From assembly GCF_024267655.1 (NCBI RefSeq), contig NZ_CP100595.1, positions 3,090,194-3,154,193 of the forward strand: DNA of 64,000 nt, in the 5' to 3' direction. Within the stretch, counting starts at the first letter, position 1. Every line of letters begins with the position of its first letter. Below the pieces are notes generated by a model. That model was not told the origin of the DNA and ran no database searches. It saw only the letters and a list, made by a program, of their open reading frames with translations. Positions 35,878 to 44,744 of the stretch are shown here, piece by piece. The translations under genes and the position numbers were made by a program. This DNA comes from Arcobacter roscoffensis. Its GTDB lineage: Bacteria > Campylobacterota > Campylobacteria > Campylobacterales > Arcobacteraceae.

Positions 35878-35941
35878 GAAAACATTTTAATATAAATTCC
35901 TTTTTGTTGATAGGGAAAAAATGTCTTTCAAAATGGTTTAT

Positions 35942-36322
35942 TTATGCAATTGAAACTTTTTCTTTATCTATATAGTTTCTACAATCAATACAATATTTTG
36001 CATGGGGTTTTACTCTAAGTCTTTTGATAGTAATCTCACTATCACACATCTCACAAAGCCCTGTGTATGTTCCATTTTCTATTTTTAGTAGTGCGTGGTT
36101 GATTAAACTTAGCTCTTTTAGTTGCTGATTCTTAATATGAGTATCGTTTGTGTAGTCTCTACTTGCTGCTGCGAAATCTGCTTCGTCATTTAAATCCATA
36201 TTACTTAATGAGTCATGTTCATTTGAAATACTTTGCAGTGTAGATTCTATTTTAGCTTTATTTTCTAAAAGAAGATTCTTAATCTCTTCAATATGTTTTT
36301 TGCTTAAAGCTTTTTTTGGCAT
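35942..36322 (-). CDS. DksA/TraR-type zinc finger protein
   Basis: The 126-residue protein has a coiled-coil N-terminal half, the acidic tip region MDLNDEADFAAASRDYTND, and a C-terminal C4 zinc finger (LCEMCDSEI to AKYCIDCRNY). Such proteins enter the RNA polymerase secondary channel and act with ppGpp in the stringent response. The tip keeps acidic residues. I chose the ATG at 36322, which follows AGGAAAAC; an upstream ATG at 36373 is less likely. Confidence 0.85.
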   Translation of the reverse strand: MPKKALSKKHIEEIKNLLLENKAKIESTLQSISNEHDSLSNMDLNDEADFAAASRDYTNDTHIKNQQLKELSLINHALLKIENGTYTGLCEMCDSEITIKRLRVKPHAKYCIDCRNYIDKEKVSIA

Positions 36323-36388
36323 TTGTTTTCCTATAATTTCTTTATACTTTACAATAATGCAACTTAGTTGCAAATAAAGAAAGATCTT

Positions 36389-36580
36389 ATGAATATATTT
36401 TTGAGTTTTATAAAAAAAGCAATAGATGATAAAAACTATGTAAGTTTTACCTATGAAAATAAATTATATAAAAGTGTAAAACCATTAAAACTATCTAATG
36501 AAAACTTACTTCATACAAACAAAGGTGTTTTTGAATTTTCAAAAATCAAAAACCTAACTGTTTTAAAAGATAGATTTTAA
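36389..36580 (+). CDS. Small WYL-like protein
   Basis: The 63-residue protein has FIKKAIDDKNYVSFTYENKLYKSVKPLKL followed by a hydrophobic, aromatic tail, a pattern like the first half of a WYL domain. WYL domains bind ligands or nucleic acid in regulators, but here no DNA-binding domain is present. It is divergent from the DksA-type gene, with promoters in the 67-base gap. The assignment is by eye and tentative; it may be an unrelated short protein. Confidence 0.5.
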   Translation: MNIFLSFIKKAIDDKNYVSFTYENKLYKSVKPLKLSNENLLHTNKGVFEFSKIKNLTVLKDRF

Positions 36581-36694
36581 TATTATCATTGCTTATTATT
36601 GATGGAATTATACTGTTTTAAAAACTATTACCTATACATAAACTGTATATTTTTTACATAGTTTTGACATAAAAAAATAAAGATGGTGAGAAAA

Positions 36695-37516
36695 ATGAAT
36701 ACAAATGATTTAATGAACAAAGCCTTAGAGCTTGCCAAACTAGACGAAATGCCTTATGATACAAATATTATAGTAGAAGGTGAGGATATAAAAAAAGTAC
36801 TTATTGGTGTTGATATGGAAACTCCTGAGCTACTTTTAGCACAACAAATGGGCTATGATTGTGTAGTATCACATCATCCTAAAGCTGACTCATGCTTAGT
36901 TGATTTTGCAAAAGTAATGGATGTACAAATTGATAGAATGGTAAAAGCAGGTGTTCCTATAAATAAAGCACAAAAGGTTCTTAAAAAAAGACAAGCAAGT
37001 ATAGATTTAGGAAGTCATGCTTTAAACTACGATAGAGTAAGTTCTGCTGCACGACTTATGAAAATGCCTTATTTAAACATACATATTCCTGCTGATTTTA
37101 TAACAGAAGAGATAGTTCAATCAAGACTTAACAAAGCCTTTGATGATAAGCCAAAAACAAAACTAAAAGATATAATTGAAGAGCTTAATTCATGGGAATA
37201 CTACCAAGGAAAAGTTGCACAGCCAGTTATTAGAGTTGGTTCAAATGATGATTATGCTGGAAGAATAGAAGTTCTTATGGCAGGTGGTACAAATGGTGGA
37301 GCTGACGTGTATAAATCATATTTTGAAGCAGGAGTTGGAACTATTATAGCTATGCACATACCAGAAGATGTAAAAAAAGCTGTAATTGAACAAAATATAG
37401 GAAATATCATCATAGCACCTCATATGCCAAGTGATAGTATAGGTTTACTTGAAATTACAAAAGCATGGAGAAAAGAAGGTATAGAAGTTACTTGTATGAG
37501 TGGGATTGTAGAATAG
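36695..37516 (+). CDS. Nif3-like dinuclear metal centre protein
   Basis: The 273-residue protein shows the Nif3/YbgI pattern: VLIGVDMETPELLLAQQMGYDCVVSHHPKA near the N-terminus with the metal-binding His pair, and IIAPHMPSDSIGL near the C-terminus. Family members form toroidal hexamers with two metals per subunit; the reaction is unsettled, with GTP cyclohydrolase-like and hydrolase roles proposed. I chose the ATG at 36695 after GGTGAG; a Met four codons earlier is also in frame. Confidence 0.75.
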   Translation: MNTNDLMNKALELAKLDEMPYDTNIIVEGEDIKKVLIGVDMETPELLLAQQMGYDCVVSHHPKADSCLVDFAKVMDVQIDRMVKAGVPINKAQKVLKKRQASIDLGSHALNYDRVSSAARLMKMPYLNIHIPADFITEEIVQSRLNKAFDDKPKTKLKDIIEELNSWEYYQGKVAQPVIRVGSNDDYAGRIEVLMAGGTNGGADVYKSYFEAGVGTIIAMHIPEDVKKAVIEQNIGNIIIAPHMPSDSIGLLEITKAWRKEGIEVTCMSGIVE

Positions 37517-37528
37517 TTTTAATACTTA

Positions 37529-37557
37529 ATCAATGAGTTTTTTAATAACTCATTGAT
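37529..37557. terminator. Bidirectional terminator between Nif3-like and DUF350 genes
   Basis: ATCAATGAGTT and AACTCATTGAT form a perfect 11-bp stem around a seven-base loop and overlap the stop codon of the DUF350 gene. Confidence 0.7.
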
Positions 37558-37946
37558 CCAGCATTTAATAATCCAATAGAAATTGATAAAAATGCCATTA
37601 ATATACCAACAGAAATTACTCCATCAGATATCTTAGTTTTAAACGAATACTTACCACTAAGTCTTGTTACAATAAATGCAAAAATCAATTGAATCAAGAT
37701 AGCAATAAAACCCCAAATTGCAAAATCAAAATAAGATGTAGAGTGTACTAATGCACTATATAATGGAATAGATACTCCAATAATAGCTCCACCAAAACCT
37801 AAAGAAGCTGCTAGATTATTGTCCTCAAAAATAAGCTTGTAATCATCATAAGGTGTAACAATTGCATATAAGTAAAGAAAGATAATCACTAATAATACAG
37901 CTGTAAGAAAAAAGCCAAGAAAGCCTGTAAATAATCCTAATTCCAT
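37542..37946 (-). CDS. DUF350 family membrane protein
   Basis: The 134-residue protein has four hydrophobic segments (about 7-29, 48-66, 75-95 and 110-128). The second contains NNLAASLGFGGAIIGVSIPLYSA, the conserved block of the DUF350/YjfL family. The function is unknown. It appears monocistronic, with AAGGA before the ATG. Confidence 0.78.
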   Translation of the reverse strand: MELGLFTGFLGFFLTAVLLVIIFLYLYAIVTPYDDYKLIFEDNNLAASLGFGGAIIGVSIPLYSALVHSTSYFDFAIWGFIAILIQLIFAFIVTRLSGKYSFKTKISDGVISVGILMAFLSISIGLLNAGSMSY

Positions 37947-38097
37947 TTTAAATCCTTTTTGGGAAGTTTAGCCAAAATTAGCTATGTGATTTATTATTGT
38001 AATATATAATTTTAGGGATTGTAAGATTAGTAAGATTAAGAAGTTTGTTAATTAGAAGTAAAACTGTGGACAAAGCCCACAATTTTAAATGTTTGAT

Positions 38098-38565
38098 TTA
38101 AGAGTTGAAAATCTTAGTAATTAACTCTTTATAAGCTGAGTCTATTTTAGAATTTGCTTCTTCCACACACTCACTATCACTTAATTGTGTTGATAGAACT
38201 ATATTTAAACTATCTTCAATTGAGTCTTCATCAGCAAAAACTTCAACTTCATTGATTTTTGAAAATTCCTCAGCAATAAGCTTATTAAAATCTTCAATTG
38301 AAATCACTTCATCTTTATCTAAAATCTCAATAGATTTTGAGATAAAAGACTTATTGTCTTCTCTAAACATATTTAAAGAGTAAGTGTCATTATCACAATA
38401 AACTTCCACATTTTCGCAGATATCTGTGTTTTTTAATCTATAAAAATCGCTTATGTGTTCTTTTTGAATATTTACTACTTCAACTATACTTTGATCTATA
38501 AAATCTCTTGTGCTGATAACCGTATCATTAAGATATACATCCTTATCAATAATTCTTAGACTCAT
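38098..38565 (-). CDS. Unrecognised acidic protein
   Basis: The 155-residue protein is strongly acidic with no signal peptide, membrane helix or repeat, and has two cysteine-containing stretches (TDICENVEVYCDND and DSECVEE). I do not recognise a family. AGGAG lies 7 bases before the ATG, which supports a real gene. It borders the gene-free repeat region to the right. Confidence 0.6.
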   Translation of the reverse strand: MSLRIIDKDVYLNDTVISTRDFIDQSIVEVVNIQKEHISDFYRLKNTDICENVEVYCDNDTYSLNMFREDNKSFISKSIEILDKDEVISIEDFNKLIAEEFSKINEVEVFADEDSIEDSLNIVLSTQLSDSECVEEANSKIDSAYKELITKIFNS

Positions 38566-38919
38566 TTATGGCTCCTATGTTTTTATAGTATAATTTTACC
38601 ATGAATAGGCGCAAGGGTGTGTCGCAAAACTGCTATAAATTGTAATTTACAAATTAGTGTGTATTTGAAAATATTATCACAGACCTCGTTATTTGCTAGT
38701 TATATTTGATGTTATTTAGCACTTTTAAAATAATTAAAATATAAATTTATTGACTTCTTTATTTATGTTAATGCTTTGTTTTTAATGGATATTTGAATAT
38801 AAGTTGTGTTTATAGCTTGAATTGCTATTTTATTTTTGGGTTTTTGTTAGAAGTTTTGCTTTATTTTGAAGAATTTATTTTAGTTTGGGCTTTTAGTTTT
38901 TATTTGTTTTGATACTTCT

Positions 38920-38946
38920 TTCTTTTCTTTTTAGTAAAGAAAAGAA
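38920..38946. terminator. Polypurine/polypyrimidine hairpin
   Basis: TTCTTTTCTTT and AAAGAAAAGAA form a perfect 11-bp stem with a TTAGT loop. It could terminate transcription from the unrecognised membrane protein gene to the right, or be part of the adjacent repeat element. Confidence 0.45.
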
Positions 38947-38957
38947 GCAAAAGAAAA

Positions 38958-39103
38958 GCGTGAGCTAGGTTCCAAAATAGCTAAAAAATATATCTAAATT
39001 CTAAAGTTTTGAAACTCGGCTCGTGCCTCACCTCAAACAGTCAAAACTTCTTCACGAATTTATATAGATTTTTCTTTACGCTATTTTGAAAATGCTCACT
39101 CAT
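38958..39103. repeat. Long imperfect inverted repeat (about 145 bp)
   Basis: Arms of about 60 bases face each other around the core CTCGGCTCGTGCCTCACCTC. Matching blocks include TGAGC and AAAATAGC at the outer ends and AAATTC followed by AAGTTTTGA further in. The whole unit could fold into one long hairpin on either strand. It is more GC-rich at the core than its surroundings. It may be a small non-autonomous mobile element, a REP-like element or a structured RNA. Confidence 0.55.
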
Positions 39104-39107
39104 AAGA

Positions 39108-40049
39108 TTACTGTTTTTTTGAAACAATACAAGATAAACCTGTTCCCTCATTAACCCATTGATAACATGAAACATTTAATTCTCTCCTATCTTCTGAAAT
39201 AACACTATTAAATATATCAGAAGCTTCAAACACAATACTTTCTTGAATTCTAACTTTATTATGACAATACACATTTAATTGAAACCCATCAGTTGGTTGT
39301 AATGCTTTAAAATTCACATTTAGCCAGTGATCATGTCCATATTCTATCATTCTTAATTCAATATCTAAATGTCCATGACCATTACCAAATTCTTGTATAT
39401 CAACTTCATATTCTGTAATGCCATTTTCTTCTTTTGGAACCAATTCATCAATATTGACATCTTTAGTTTTACCATCTGGACTATTGATAATTATTGATTT
39501 GATTTTAGAATCTTTATCTGCAATTACAAAACCTAAAATTATAGGATTATAACCATTTTCACTAGGAAATAACCTATAACTATATACTCCATCAGAATAA
39601 ATCCTTTTTTTTCTCTTATCTTCATAGACATTTATAAAAATTCTATAATTACTTCTAACATTTTTTTCTGCAACACTCATAATATCATGGATAAAATAAT
39701 TATAATAACTTTCTATATTGGAATAACTATCTAACTGTTTTTGATTAGGCTTGATTATATTTGAAAGAACTTCTTTCTTATTTTCATTAGTCATATCAGC
39801 TAAAAAATCTTTACCTATAACTACTTTTTCAATAATTGCTCTTACTTTATTTATAAAACTTGGTAATTCTAAAGAGTAACTAAATATAGAAGCAACTAAT
39901 AGGGCTACACCTAATGTTGATAAAAAACTAATTAATAAAAATAAACCCACATTATTCCCATAGTTAGGAAAATAATATCCCAAAATAAAAGAAACCAATA
40001 TTGATGAAACACCAAGAAAAAATTGTTTACTAAAAATACTTAACCACAA
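39108..40049 (-). CDS. Unrecognised membrane-anchored protein
   Basis: The 313-residue protein has two hydrophobic helices at about residues 8-27 and 33-57. A helical charged segment follows (60-130), then a beta-rich soluble domain of about 180 residues with FGNGHGHLDIELRMIEYGHDHWLNVNF in the middle, rich in His, Gly and Asp. The soluble part is probably cytoplasmic. I do not recognise a family. It lies between a palindromic repeat region and a FAD oxidoreductase gene, with 65 bases of upstream space. No clear ribosome binding site precedes the ATG. Confidence 0.6.
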   Translation of the reverse strand: MWLSIFSKQFFLGVSSILVSFILGYYFPNYGNNVGLFLLISFLSTLGVALLVASIFSYSLELPSFINKVRAIIEKVVIGKDFLADMTNENKKEVLSNIIKPNQKQLDSYSNIESYYNYFIHDIMSVAEKNVRSNYRIFINVYEDKRKKRIYSDGVYSYRLFPSENGYNPIILGFVIADKDSKIKSIIINSPDGKTKDVNIDELVPKEENGITEYEVDIQEFGNGHGHLDIELRMIEYGHDHWLNVNFKALQPTDGFQLNVYCHNKVRIQESIVFEASDIFNSVISEDRRELNVSCYQWVNEGTGLSCIVSKKQ

Positions 40050-40114
40050 AGATAAATCCCTTCAAATTTAATAATAATTAAATATTATACTAAATAAAGA
40101 TTAAAATAAACAAT

Positions 40115-41335
40115 TTAAATAGCTTTCCCAACCATATAACCTGAAGCCCACGCAAAATGTAGATTAAATCCACCCCTATTTCCTACTATATCTAGTACTT
40201 CTCCTGCGAAGTATAGGTTTTTGCATTTTTTGCTTTCGTATGTTTTTGGGTCTACCTCATCAGTTCGAACCCCTCCTCCACTGGCTTCTGCGTGTTTGAA
40301 GCCTTGGGTATCTGTGATTTTGAATCGCCAGTTTATTAGGTTGTTTACTATTGCTCTTATTTGTTTTGCGTTTATGTCTTTTGCTAGGGTTTCTGTTGGG
40401 ATTTTACATTTTTCTAGGATTATTGGGGCTAATTTATTTGAAATTAGTCCTGTTAGAAGTAGTGAGGTATTTTGATTTGGTAGAGATTTTAGTAAACTCT
40501 CAATAGAAGCTAAAAGCTCATTTCTATTTATAGTTGGGAAAAGATTTACTGCTATTTGTACATCTTGGTATAAACTTAGAGGATATACTGCATATTGAGA
40601 TATATCTAAGATAGCAAAACCTGATACTCCGTATTTTGTAAATAACACATCTCCTACTATTGAAGCTTCTTTGTTTCCATCTATATAAAGTGTAACTTCT
40701 GATTCTTTTTTTACACCTTGAAGTCTACTTTTTTGCTCATAGTCTGTATGAAGTCCTACCAGTGAAGGATATGTTAGATTTGAAGAGTGTCCAAACTTTG
40801 AAGCAAAATCCATACCTAACTCCGTTGCATTTAGCTGAGGAGCTGCTGCTAGTCCACAGCTGATTACTACTTTGTCATAATCTTTATAGATTTTTTCTTC
40901 TGTTTTTAGTTCAAACTTATCATTTTGTTTTTCTATATCTTCTACTTTTACACCTAAGTTTAGGTTTATACCAAGTGAAACACATGCACTTTCTAGTAAG
41001 TTTACTACTGACTTGGCTTCATTTGATAGAGGATATACTTTGCAAGTCTCTTTTATATCTAGTAAAAGTCCTATACTTTTACAAAACTTTTCAAAATCAT
41101 TAAAAGTAAACTGTTTTAGAGCATCTTTTACAAAAGAGGGATTTTCACCAATATAGTTATTATATGTGATATTTGAGTTTGAGATATTACATCTTCCATT
41201 TCCTGATGCTAATATCTTCTTTCCTATGCCTTTGTTTATATCAAATATATCTATTGACAAGTCTTTGTTTAATCTCTTAGCAGTAATACCTGCCATAATA
41301 CCAGCAGCCCCTGCTCCAATAATCGCTATTTTCAA
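40115..41335 (-). CDS. HI0933/YhiN-family flavoprotein oxidoreductase
   Basis: The 406-residue protein has an N-terminal FAD-binding Rossmann motif (IAIIGAGAAGIMAGITA), the family block GKKILASGNGRCNISN, and a C-terminal FAD motif with ASGGGVRTDEVDPKTYESK and LYFAGEVLDIVGNRGGFNLHFAWASG. This is the HI0933/YhiN/BaiN family, of mostly unknown substrate. The start codon is TTG at 41335, preceded by AGAGGA. Confidence 0.85.
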   Translation of the reverse strand: MKIAIIGAGAAGIMAGITAKRLNKDLSIDIFDINKGIGKKILASGNGRCNISNSNITYNNYIGENPSFVKDALKQFTFNDFEKFCKSIGLLLDIKETCKVYPLSNEAKSVVNLLESACVSLGINLNLGVKVEDIEKQNDKFELKTEEKIYKDYDKVVISCGLAAAPQLNATELGMDFASKFGHSSNLTYPSLVGLHTDYEQKSRLQGVKKESEVTLYIDGNKEASIVGDVLFTKYGVSGFAILDISQYAVYPLSLYQDVQIAVNLFPTINRNELLASIESLLKSLPNQNTSLLLTGLISNKLAPIILEKCKIPTETLAKDINAKQIRAIVNNLINWRFKITDTQGFKHAEASGGGVRTDEVDPKTYESKKCKNLYFAGEVLDIVGNRGGFNLHFAWASGYMVGKAI

Positions 41336-41394
41336 AATCTATCCTCTTTTTATTTCTTGTTGGAATTATACTTTATATATGATGACAGCAAGGT

Positions 41395-41721
41395 TTAGTA
41401 AAATACTGCTAACCAAATAGTTGGATTATTAGTGTCTGTATATTTTACTCTATGCTTCACATGAGCTTTTATATCTATATAGTCATTTTTATTTAATTTT
41501 ACTTCTTTTACTTTATCTTCTTCTTTAAATTCTAAAATAGCTTCACCCTCAAGTAGTAAAACAAACTCATTTTCATCTTGGTCATACCAAAAATCTTTTG
41601 GGCTTGTTTGACCAGTAGAAACAATTCGTTCAATTCTTACATTTTTATTCTTTAGTAAATCACTAAAGATTTCTTCTTTGCTATTTAAATCAATATCGTT
41701 TAAAATCGAGTGTTTTTCCAT
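41395..41721 (-). CDS. Small cupin domain protein
   Basis: The 108-residue single-domain cupin has ENEFVLLLEGEAILEFKEED and NDYIDIKAHVKHRVKYT. Only part of the two-His metal motif is visible (an Asn-Glu-Phe pair and a late His-Arg pair), so metal binding is uncertain. The role is unknown. AGAGG precedes the ATG. Confidence 0.75.
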   Translation of the reverse strand: MEKHSILNDIDLNSKEEIFSDLLKNKNVRIERIVSTGQTSPKDFWYDQDENEFVLLLEGEAILEFKEEDKVKEVKLNKNDYIDIKAHVKHRVKYTDTNNPTIWLAVFY

Positions 41722-42092
41722 ATCTGACCTCTTTAATTTAGTATAAATTATAGCATTTTTTTGTGAAAATAGTCTGTTTTTATTCTATACTAAAGTAATC
41801 AACTTTACTTTTTTACACCTTTTTTTAAAAATTTTTATCTTTTTGTCTATTTTTTTACTCAAGATTACTTTTAACTTGTTAAAATAGTATTGTAAGTACC
41901 ATCTTATGGTACTTTAGTAATATGTTCAAGATTAGTGTTTTTTAGCCAAAATTAGCTCAAAAAGCCTAAATAATAGTAATTTAGTAAAGAATATCAAGTT
42001 AATTATGATTAAATCACTTGACATTAATTTTAAAATATATTACAATTTCGACATAAAACAAAAGAAAGAAGAAAAAATATAAAGGATACAAA
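41722..42092. other. Intergenic region upstream of metY
   Basis: The left part is T-rich without a clear signal. A perfect hairpin AAGTACCAT / ATGGTACTT (41894-41914) and a consensus-like promoter (42018-42046) lie in the right part. No known riboswitch fold was recognised. The hairpin lies upstream of the promoter, so it might be an operator rather than an RNA element. Confidence 0.55.
42018..42046 (+). promoter_or_regulatory. Promoter of metY and the sulfur cluster
   Basis: TTGACA (42018-42023) and TACAAT (42041-42046) are separated by 17 bases. The expected start near 42053 leaves a 40-base leader that ends in AAAGGA before the metY ATG. Confidence 0.75.
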
Positions 42093-43361
42093 ATGCATAA
42101 AGAAACGATTGCAGTACATGGAGGCTACAACAATAAAGAGGGTTGGGGTACTATGTCTGTGCCGATTGCTCAAACAACTGCGTACGCATTTAGAGATGCT
42201 GAGCACGCTGCAAACTTATTTGCATTAAAAGAGTTAGGTTCAATCTATACTAGATTAACAAATCCAACTACTGATGTATTAGAGCAAAGACTTGCTCAAC
42301 TTGAAGGTGGAGCTGGAGCTATTTGTGTATCTAGTGGTCAAGCTGCTATTTTCTACGCTATTTCAAACGTAGCAGAAGCAGGTGACAACATCCTTATCTC
42401 TGATAAATTATATGGTGGAGCTGTTACACTTTTAACTCACACTATAAAAAGATTTGGAATTACAGCAAAAGTATTTAAAAGTGCAGATGCTTCAAATTTA
42501 GAAGAGCAAATTGATGATAAGACAAAAGCAATTTTCTTTGAATCTTTATCAAACCCACAAATTGCAATTGCAGATGTGGAAAAAATCGTAGAGATTGGTA
42601 AAAGAAATGGAGTTTTAACTATTTGTGATAACACAGTAGCAAGTCCAGCTTTATTTAATCCAATCAAATGGGGAGTTGATGTAGTAGTTCACTCAACATC
42701 TAAGTTTATAAATGGTCAAGGTACTGCTGTTGGTGGTGCTATTATTGAAAGAGATGGTTTAGCAGATTTCTTTAAAGAAAACTCTAAAAGATACTATCAC
42801 TTTGTAGAGCCAGATGCAAGTTACCATGGTTTAGTTTATACTGATGTGCCATTGCCAAACTTTTGTTTAAGAATTAGGTTAGCACTATTAAGAGATATTG
42901 GGGCTTGTCAATCTCCAAATACATCTTGGTTACTATTACAAACTATTGAAACTTTAGAAATTAGAATGGAAAAACACTCTAAAAACTCTTTAGAGGTTGC
43001 TAAATTCTTAGAAGCTCATCCAAAAGTTAAGTCTGTTAACTACCCTGGATTAGAATCAAGTCCATATTATGATAAAGCTCAAAAGTACTTTGAAGGTGGA
43101 AAAGCTTCTGGTCTTATCTCTTTTGAAGCCGAGTCTTACGAGGAAGCAAAAAAAGTGATTGATAGTACTAAACTATTTAGTGTTGTTGTAAATATTGGTG
43201 ATTCAAAATCACTTATTGTACAACCTGCTTCTACAACTCACTCTCAGTTAAGCCCTGAGGAGTTAGAAAAAGCTGGTGTAAACCCTACTACGGTTAGATT
43301 ATCAATTGGTTTAGAAAATCCTGCTGATTTAATAGAAGATTTAAATCAAGCATTAAATTAA
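42093..43361 (+). CDS. metY: O-acetylhomoserine sulfhydrylase
   Basis: The 422-residue PLP enzyme of the Cys/Met metabolism family joins O-acetylhomoserine and sulfide to homocysteine. ETIAVHGGY starts the protein; YTRLTNPTTDVLEQRLAQLEGG, the PLP Lys in VVHSTSKFINGQGTAVGG and QPASTTHSQLSPEE are typical of the longer sulfhydrylase branch, as against cystathionine synthases of about 380 residues. It heads the sulfur cluster and has its own promoter. Confidence 0.92.
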   Translation: MHKETIAVHGGYNNKEGWGTMSVPIAQTTAYAFRDAEHAANLFALKELGSIYTRLTNPTTDVLEQRLAQLEGGAGAICVSSGQAAIFYAISNVAEAGDNILISDKLYGGAVTLLTHTIKRFGITAKVFKSADASNLEEQIDDKTKAIFFESLSNPQIAIADVEKIVEIGKRNGVLTICDNTVASPALFNPIKWGVDVVVHSTSKFINGQGTAVGGAIIERDGLADFFKENSKRYYHFVEPDASYHGLVYTDVPLPNFCLRIRLALLRDIGACQSPNTSWLLLQTIETLEIRMEKHSKNSLEVAKFLEAHPKVKSVNYPGLESSPYYDKAQKYFEGGKASGLISFEAESYEEAKKVIDSTKLFSVVVNIGDSKSLIVQPASTTHSQLSPEELEKAGVNPTTVRLSIGLENPADLIEDLNQALN

Positions 43362-43373
43362 GAGAGAAATAAA

Positions 43374-43787
43374 ATGCCGTTAATATCCACAAAAGGTGTA
43401 TATGGTCTTACAGCCATGTACGAACTAAGCAAGCATGACAAAGAGACTCCTATGCAAATCAAGGAGATCTCTTCAAATGCTAATATTCCTCAAAACTACT
43501 TAGAACAACTTCTAAGTAAGTTAAGAAGAGCCGAACTTGTAAAAAGTATTAGAGGTGCTAAGGGTGGATATATCCTAGCTCATAATGCTGAAGATATCAA
43601 GGTTGTTGATATTTTAATAGCATTAGAGGATGATTTAAAGATTGTTGATGCTAAAGCTTCGAATCCAATTTTGAATATCTTTTTTGATGATTCGAAGCAA
43701 AGCATGAAAAAAATATTTGATGTGACTCTAGCTGGTCTAGATGATTATCAAGATAAATACAATGAATTTTTACATTATAGTATATAA
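43374..43787 (+). CDS. Rrf2 family regulator, cysteine-free (CymR-like)
   Basis: The 137-residue regulator starts MPLISTKGVYGLTAMYELSKHD and has a winged helix with IPQNYLEQLLSKLRRAELVKSIRGAKGGYIL, the Rrf2 signature. It contains no cysteine at all, so it cannot bind an Fe-S cluster as IscR or NsrR do. In this it resembles CymR of Bacillus, which works in complex with CysK to sense cysteine supply. The position between metY and cysK supports a role in sulfur control. Spacing is 12 bases on both sides. Confidence 0.85.
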   Translation: MPLISTKGVYGLTAMYELSKHDKETPMQIKEISSNANIPQNYLEQLLSKLRRAELVKSIRGAKGGYILAHNAEDIKVVDILIALEDDLKIVDAKASNPILNIFFDDSKQSMKKIFDVTLAGLDDYQDKYNEFLHYSI

Positions 43788-43799
43788 AGGAAATAAATT

Positions 43800-44732
43800 A
43801 TGAATTACGCTGAAAATTTAACACAATTAATTGGAAACACTCCATTAGTAAAATTACAAGGTTCTAGTAACGCAAGTGGTGCTACTGTATTAGGTAAGTG
43901 TGAGTTTATGAACCCATCTCACTCTGTTAAAGATAGAATTGGTACAAACATGATTAACACTGCTTTAGAGCAAGGTTTAATCAACAAAGATACAACTGTA
44001 ATTGAGCCAACTTCTGGTAATACAGGTATTGCTTTAGCTTCTGTTTGTGCAGCTTTAGGAATTAAATTAGTTCTTACTATGCCTTCATCAATGAGTATTG
44101 AAAGAAGAAGATTATTAAAAGCTTTAGGTGCTGATTTAGTATTAACAGAGCCAGAAAAAGGTATGAAAGGTGCTATTGAAAAAGCAAGTGAATTAGCAGA
44201 GCAAACAGAAAACTCTTTCATTCCACAACAGTTTAACAATGGTGCAAATCCAGAGATTCACAGACAAACAACTGCACAAGAAATCTTAAAAGATACAGAT
44301 GGAAAAATTGATATTTTAGTTGCAGCTATTGGTACTGGTGGAACTATTACAGGTGTTGGTGAAGTATTAAAACAACACAACCCTGATATTAAAGTAATTG
44401 CAGTTGAGCCAGAAGCATCTCCTGTATTAAGTGGTGGTAAACCAGGACCTCATAAAATCCAAGGTATTGGTGCAGGATTTGTTCCAGGTGTATTAAATAC
44501 TGATGTATTTGATGAAGTTCTTACAGTTGGAAATGATACTGCTATTGAAGCATCTAGAAAATTAGCTCAAACTGAAGGTTTATTAATTGGTATTTCAGCA
44601 GGAGCAAATGTTCACGCAGCAGATGTAATTGCAAACAGACCTGAAAATAAAGGTAAAACAATTGTTACTATCCTTTGTGATACAGGTGAAAGATATTTAA
44701 GTTCAGGACTATATAACTATGATGAAGAGTAA
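43800..44732 (+). CDS. cysK: Cysteine synthase A
   Basis: The 310-residue PLP enzyme makes cysteine from O-acetylserine and sulfide. IGNTPLVKL, the PLP Lys in [11 protein letters not shown], the substrate loop [11 protein letters not shown] and the phosphate loop [11 protein letters not shown] are all present. Length is normal. AAAGGA precedes the ATG. A perfect 9-bp hairpin covers the stop codon and may separate this unit from the cysH part downstream. Confidence 0.96.
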   Translation: MNYAENLTQLIGNTPLVKLQGSSNASGATVLGKCEFMNPSHSVKDRIGTNMINTALEQGLINKDTTVIEPTSGNTGIALASVCAALGIKLVLTMPSSMSIERRRLLKALGADLVLTEPEKGMKGAIEKASELAEQTENSFIPQQFNNGANPEIHRQTTAQEILKDTDGKIDILVAAIGTGGTITGVGEVLKQHNPDIKVIAVEPEASPVLSGGKPGPHKIQGIGAGFVPGVLNTDVFDEVLTVGNDTAIEASRKLAQTEGLLIGISAGANVHAADVIANRPENKGKTIVTILCDTGERYLSSGLYNYDEE

Positions 44733-44744
44733 TAACTCTTCATC
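44721..44744 (+). terminator. Hairpin at the cysK stop codon
   Basis: GATGAAGAG and CTCTTCATC pair perfectly around TAATAA, which contains the stop codon. No U-run follows, so it may act as a partial terminator, an mRNA end stabiliser or a processing point. A second small hairpin (CCCTTT / AAAGGG) follows just before the next gene. Confidence 0.45.

Larger units (their letters stand above)
38566..39107. other. Gene-free region with palindromic elements
   Basis: No ORF with a ribosome binding site is seen in these 542 bases. The left part holds a GC-richer patch (GGCGCAAGGGTGTGTCGC near 38606-38623) and the palindrome TTGTAATTTACAA (38640-38652). The middle is AT-rich and plain. The right part holds an 11-bp hairpin (38920-38946) and a long imperfect inverted repeat (38958-39103). 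Confidence 0.6.

Noticed and set aside
41722..42092. SAM or T-box type riboswitch before metY
   Set aside because: The leader after the predicted promoter is only about 40 bases and shows no known core.
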